A stretch of 64,000 nt of DNA from Anaerohabitans sp964387285 (lineage in GTDB: Bacteria; Zhuqueibacterota; Zhuqueibacteria; Residuimicrobiales; Residuimicrobiaceae): contig CAYLWO010000013.1 in NCBI GenBank assembly GCA_964387285.1, forward strand, positions 42,305 through 106,304. Reading direction: 5' to 3'. This document shows positions 61,009 to 64,000 of the stretch, in pieces (the first letter of the stretch is position 1; each line of letters starts with the position of its first letter). The notes below the pieces were generated by a model. That model was not told where the DNA came from. It saw nothing but the letters and a program-made list of their open reading frames with translations, and searched no databases. The translations under genes and the position numbers were made by a program.

Positions 61009-62418
61009 TCACTCCTCACAGCCGATCACGTGACTCGGTTTTTTTCCTAAATGGTCTGCTAAAATTTTACTCACATCCGCATGACAATGAAATCCCTGGC
61101 ACCGGCCTTGCATACAGCGAGTACGGCGGCGCAATCCTTCCAGCGTGACCGCCGGAACGGCGGCCTGCAAGGCATCCTTGATCTCACCCAGAGAAACCCG
61201 CTCACAGTGACATACCATTTCTCCATACTCTGCATTCACGGCAATAGCTGACTCTGATTGAAAGGGTCTGATTTGTGCTTCACCGATGGGCGGCAAATGA
61301 ACGGTTTTGAAATCCGATTTTGCCTGCAAAACCACGCCCATCTCCTGCAAAAGTTCCATTACGTACTCGGCAATGCCCATGGAAGCGGAAAGACCGGTTG
61401 AGCGGATGCCGCCGACACAGATATAACGTTGTTCAGCAGAAGGAAATATCTGATAATCGCTGTGTTCCGTGGCTGCCCGTAAACCCGCGTACGTAGCGGT
61501 TACCTCTTCTTTCATGAGCGGTGCAATGATCGCCTCGCCTTTTTTCCACAGAAAGGCCAAACCTTCGTTGGAAGTTCCTTTTTCATTTTTGTCAGTCAGA
61601 TCTTCAGCCGTGGGACCCACCATGATGTTGCCGTACACCGTGGGACTGACCAGCACGCCTTTGGTTTTTCCGGTCGGGATGGGCAGCAGCACATGGTTTA
61701 TCAGGGGACGAGTCAGCTTGTCGAAAACAATCAATTCACCGCGGCGTGGAGTTACGGTGAAGCGTTGATAGCCAAACAGACGATCGATTTCATCAGAGTA
61801 GAGACCAGCGGCATTGATCACATAACGTGCGGTCAACGTGCCGCCGGGACCGGATAATTCATAAGATTGGGGATCAATGGCAGTGATTTTTTTCACCGGG
61901 AAATTGAGCGTTAAATCCACACCGTTGCTTACCGCCTGAGTAGCCAAAGCCAACGGCACGCCAAAGGTGCAGATGATGGATTCACCCGGAACCAAGAGTC
62001 CGCCCAGAGCCCCGGCATTGAGACGGGGCTCGAACTGATAAACCTCCTCAGCGGTTATGCGGCGTACATCGGTCACGCCGTTTTGATGCGCCTTTGCCAA
62101 CAAGGCGGGCAAGGCATTGAATTGATCTTCATTCCAGGCAACCAGAACAGCGCCCGAGCGCTCATGAGCAATGCCGGCTTGCGGAACAAAGGACTCGAGC
62201 AGATGATAACCGCGCGTTAACAGCCGTGCTTCCAGGGATCCTGGTTTGGCGTCAAAACCGGTATGCCAGATGGCGGTGCTGGCTTTGCTGGTGCCCATGC
62301 CCACATCCGGTTCACTTTCGACCAGGGTACAGCGCAACTGATAACGGGCTAATTCACGCGCTATTGCAGAACCTACCACTCCGGCGCCGATGACAGCCAC
62401 ATCATATCTTTGATTCAT
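61009..62418 (-). CDS. GlpA-like FAD-dependent dehydrogenase with C-terminal BFD-type [2Fe-2S] domain
   Basis: A 469-residue enzyme of the glycerol-3-phosphate dehydrogenase / L-2-hydroxyglutarate oxidase family. VAVIGAGVVGSAIARELARY binds FAD; TPRRGELIVFDK and GGIRSTGLSASMGIAEYV are family segments. The C-terminus has CHCERVSLGEI and RRRTRCMQGRCQGFHC, a four-Cys BFD-like iron-sulfur domain as in anaerobic GlpA. It is the first gene of the operon, 50 bases after the promoter. Glycerol 3-phosphate is the likeliest substrate. Confidence 0.88.
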   Translation of the reverse strand: MNQRYDVAVIGAGVVGSAIARELARYQLRCTLVESEPDVGMGTSKASTAIWHTGFDAKPGSLEARLLTRGYHLLESFVPQAGIAHERSGAVLVAWNEDQFNALPALLAKAHQNGVTDVRRITAEEVYQFEPRLNAGALGGLLVPGESIICTFGVPLALATQAVSNGVDLTLNFPVKKITAIDPQSYELSGPGGTLTARYVINAAGLYSDEIDRLFGYQRFTVTPRRGELIVFDKLTRPLINHVLLPIPTGKTKGVLVSPTVYGNIMVGPTAEDLTDKNEKGTSNEGLAFLWKKGEAIIAPLMKEEVTATYAGLRAATEHSDYQIFPSAEQRYICVGGIRSTGLSASMGIAEYVMELLQEMGVVLQAKSDFKTVHLPPIGEAQIRPFQSESAIAVNAEYGEMVCHCERVSLGEIKDALQAAVPAVTLEGLRRRTRCMQGRCQGFHCHADVSKILADHLGKKPSHVIGCEE

Positions 62419-62451
62419 GTTGTAGGCCTTTATTAAAGTAAAAAGTATAGT

Positions 62452-62469
62452 TGTCTATACAATTAGACA
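62452..62469. promoter_or_regulatory. GntR/UTRA-type operator overlapping the transcription start
   Basis: TGTCTATACAATTAGACA: arms TGTCTA and TAGACA, six-base spacer. It lies directly downstream of the -10 box, where bound repressor would block transcription. The layout resembles UTRA-family sites containing GTATA/TAGAC elements. The regulator gene at 58,901 is in the same operon. Confidence 0.8.
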
Positions 62470-62474
62470 TCTCT

Positions 62475-62503
62475 ATTATATAGCTTTATTTTGTTTTTGT
62501 CAA
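62475..62503 (-). promoter_or_regulatory. Consensus sigma70 promoter of the GlpA-like operon
   Basis: On the minus strand TTGACA, 17 bases, TATAAT: a full consensus with ideal spacing. The start site would fall near 62468, inside the operator. The rest of 62504-62789 shows no supported gene. Confidence 0.9.
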
Positions 62504-62789
62504 GGAAATTTTGCTGTTTGTAAATAGTATTATTCATGTGACGTTGTCTAGGTTGAATTGCGTCATCAGGTTGGGAGTAGCACTAAAAATCATTATCAAA
62601 AACGAGTAAGAATAATATGCGAAATATTCGCGGACGAGTTCCCGAACGAACAATCTATCGATTCCTGGCTGACCAAGCCCAGCCTCTCCCTGTTCCCAAA
62701 ATACTGCACAGTGACTAATTCTTTACAATCAATAGCTTGCATTTCAGTTCTGGTTTTTCTAACTTTGTAAATTACTTTGTGGAGCTATT

Positions 62790-64000
62790 ATGCTAAAAAA
62801 TTCTGTCGATCGTCGAAATTTTTTTCGTACTGTGGCTGGTGGGGTATTGGGCGGCCTGGCTTTAATAAGCGTTCCCGAATCTTCTCATGCGCGTTATCTG
62901 GTCCCAGGCAATCAACCTTTTTCTGCTGATGATGAAAATTTTTGGAAACTGGTGCGCGAACAATTTCCTTTGCAGAAATCCAAAACCTATATGAACAACG
63001 GCACCGTGGGTCCGTCGCCATATGTGGTGCAGGAAGCCATGCGCCTGCGTGAAGAGCTGGTCAATACCACCGGCGAATACGGCGGTCATGAAGAAAGCCG
63101 CGCCAAGTTGGCGCGTTTTATCAACTGTCATGCCGACGAAATCAGCCAGACCCATAACACGACTGAGGGCATCAACATCATCGCTCAGGGCATAAAAATC
63201 AAAAAAGGCGATGAAGTGATCATAACCAACCACGAACACCTGGGCAATGCCGTGCCCTGGTACAGCCGCGCCAAACGGGACGGCGTGGTCATTCGCATTG
63301 CGCAACTCGGCAAGGACAGTCAGGACGCATTGAACAGAATCAATGACGCCATTACCAAAAAGACGCGCGTCATTGCCGTGCCGCACATGACCTGCACCCA
63401 GGGACAAATACTGCCGGCCAAGGAGATTTGTCAATTGGCGCACGACAAAGGTCTGTGGGTCATGCTGGACGGAGCACATCCCTGCGGCATGTTTCCCGTT
63501 GACGTGAAGGAAATGAATTGTGATTTTTATGCAGCCTGTGGACATAAATGGATGCTGGGTCCCAAGGGCACCGGATTTTTATATGTGAAAAAAGACCTGT
63601 TGGACGTTGTGGAACCGATTATGGCCGGCGCCGGTTCCGAAGCTCGTTGGGATTATGAAAACGGCATCACCGAATGGGCTAAAACCGCACATCGTTACGA
63701 TTACGGATCACAAAGTGCGGCTTTGGCAATGGGATTGTGTGCGGCTGTTGATTTCATGCATCTTTTGGGAATGAACCATGTCGCGGCCCGCGGCAAATAT
63801 CTGGCCGATCGCTTTCGTCACGGATTGTCCTCCATTGCCAATGTCGAGATATTGACGCCGGAGGAAGACCGCTCCTATAATTCAATGATCGGCTTTAGAT
63901 TGAAAAACATGGAATATGGTAAATTCCAATCATGGCTGGCAGATAATTATCAGTATCGAATTCGCGGCGTCGGTGAAAGCAAGCTCAACTCGGTGCGGGT
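62790..64000 (+). CDS. Tat-exported class V aminotransferase (isopenicillin-N epimerase-like; partial)
   Basis: About 403 residues are visible and the frame runs off the right edge. The N-terminus DRRNFFRTVAGG with a following hydrophobic stretch is a twin-arginine signal. The PLP enzyme starts near residue 45: YMNNGTVGPSP, TTEGINIIAQG, NHEHLGNAVPW, WVMLDGAHPCG and the Schiff-base Lys in CGHKWMLGPKGTGFLY. This is the cysteine desulfurase/isopenicillin-N epimerase branch of class V. Export of a PLP enzyme is unusual but known in this group. GGAG lies five bases before the ATG. It diverges from the GlpA-like operon; a shared role is not shown. Confidence 0.9.
   Translation, partial: MLKNSVDRRNFFRTVAGGVLGGLALISVPESSHARYLVPGNQPFSADDENFWKLVREQFPLQKSKTYMNNGTVGPSPYVVQEAMRLREELVNTTGEYGGHEESRAKLARFINCHADEISQTHNTTEGINIIAQGIKIKKGDEVIITNHEHLGNAVPWYSRAKRDGVVIRIAQLGKDSQDALNRINDAITKKTRVIAVPHMTCTQGQILPAKEICQLAHDKGLWVMLDGAHPCGMFPVDVKEMNCDFYAACGHKWMLGPKGTGFLYVKKDLLDVVEPIMAGAGSEARWDYENGITEWAKTAHRYDYGSQSAALAMGLCAAVDFMHLLGMNHVAARGKYLADRFRHGLSSIANVEILTPEEDRSYNSMIGFRLKNMEYGKFQSWLADNYQYRIRGVGESKLNSVR

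Noticed and set aside
62558..62770. 70-codon plus-strand open frame before the aminotransferase
   Set aside because: No ribosome site, no motif, and low-complexity ending; more likely leader sequence.
62862..63545. 227-codon minus-strand open frame
   Set aside because: Antisense to the class V aminotransferase, whose PLP motifs are clear.

Overview
The window looks like chromosomal DNA of a Gram-negative, anaerobic or facultative bacterium of the FCB/KSB1-Calditrichota type. This is inferred from four things: a secreted subtilase ending in a FlgD/type-A sorting-like domain, an LptE lipoprotein with RND/TolC machinery (so an outer membrane), an anaerobe-type Fe-S/Mo-cofactor gene cluster, and dispersed palindromic repeats. 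Base composition looks fairly even, with no obvious island boundary. I saw no tRNA, rRNA or CRISPR array.

Region 1 (1-14,560, minus strand) is housekeeping and envelope: uvrB, purD, a sugar-nucleotide epimerase, a sigma54 activator without a sensor domain, lptE, a TPR protein, a glycosyltransferase, a large subtilisin-like protease, coaE and a comEC truncated by the window edge. Region 2 (14,758-22,636) holds a GHL10/NHL secreted glycosidase-like protein, a USP protein, a membrane spermidine-synthase-like protein, pcm and two PspC/LiaF-like membrane proteins, closed by tandem terminators.

Region 3 (22,846-34,271, plus strand) resembles the sigma54-controlled 'orange protein' (ORP) loci of anaerobes. 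A PAS/AAA+/Fis activator with a Cys cluster is followed by two related palindromes (probable activator sites) and a good -24/-12 promoter. Then come three NifX-like proteins, two MinD ATPases with inserted 2x[4Fe-4S] ferredoxin domains, an IscU-Mrp fusion, two DUF5320-like small proteins, an FmdB zinc ribbon, a DUF4405 membrane protein, TrmO, a methyltransferase, an MBL hydrolase and, unexpectedly, two pyruvoyl decarboxylases (Psd and PvlArgDC).

Region 4 (34,272-38,865) contains hairpin repeats, a probable decayed group II intron, and a metal-uptake set: a small Cys/His secreted protein, an outer-membrane barrel, a ZnuA-like binding protein and a ZnuB-like permease with no ATPase gene beside it.

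Region 5 (38,866-56,325, minus strand) is a composite efflux locus: ABC ATPase, a giant ABC permease with a degenerate M1-peptidase-like ectodomain, TolC, adaptor, one RND pump, a second RND pump fused to an ABC ATPase, and an ABC-2 permease, followed by DUF202, a small ORF and a methyltransferase. In the fusion, a four-helix membrane segment interrupts the ABC domain. This is the most unusual object in the window. Two related MITE-like elements lie between the adaptor and TolC genes.

Region 6 (56,486-64,000) is a compact minus-strand operon with a consensus sigma70 promoter, a GntR-type operator and a terminator all visible: GlpA-like dehydrogenase, a second FAD oxidoreductase, GntR/UTRA regulator, OPA-family transporter and a choline-kinase-like phosphotransferase. 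A Tat-exported class V aminotransferase diverges from it and runs off the right edge.
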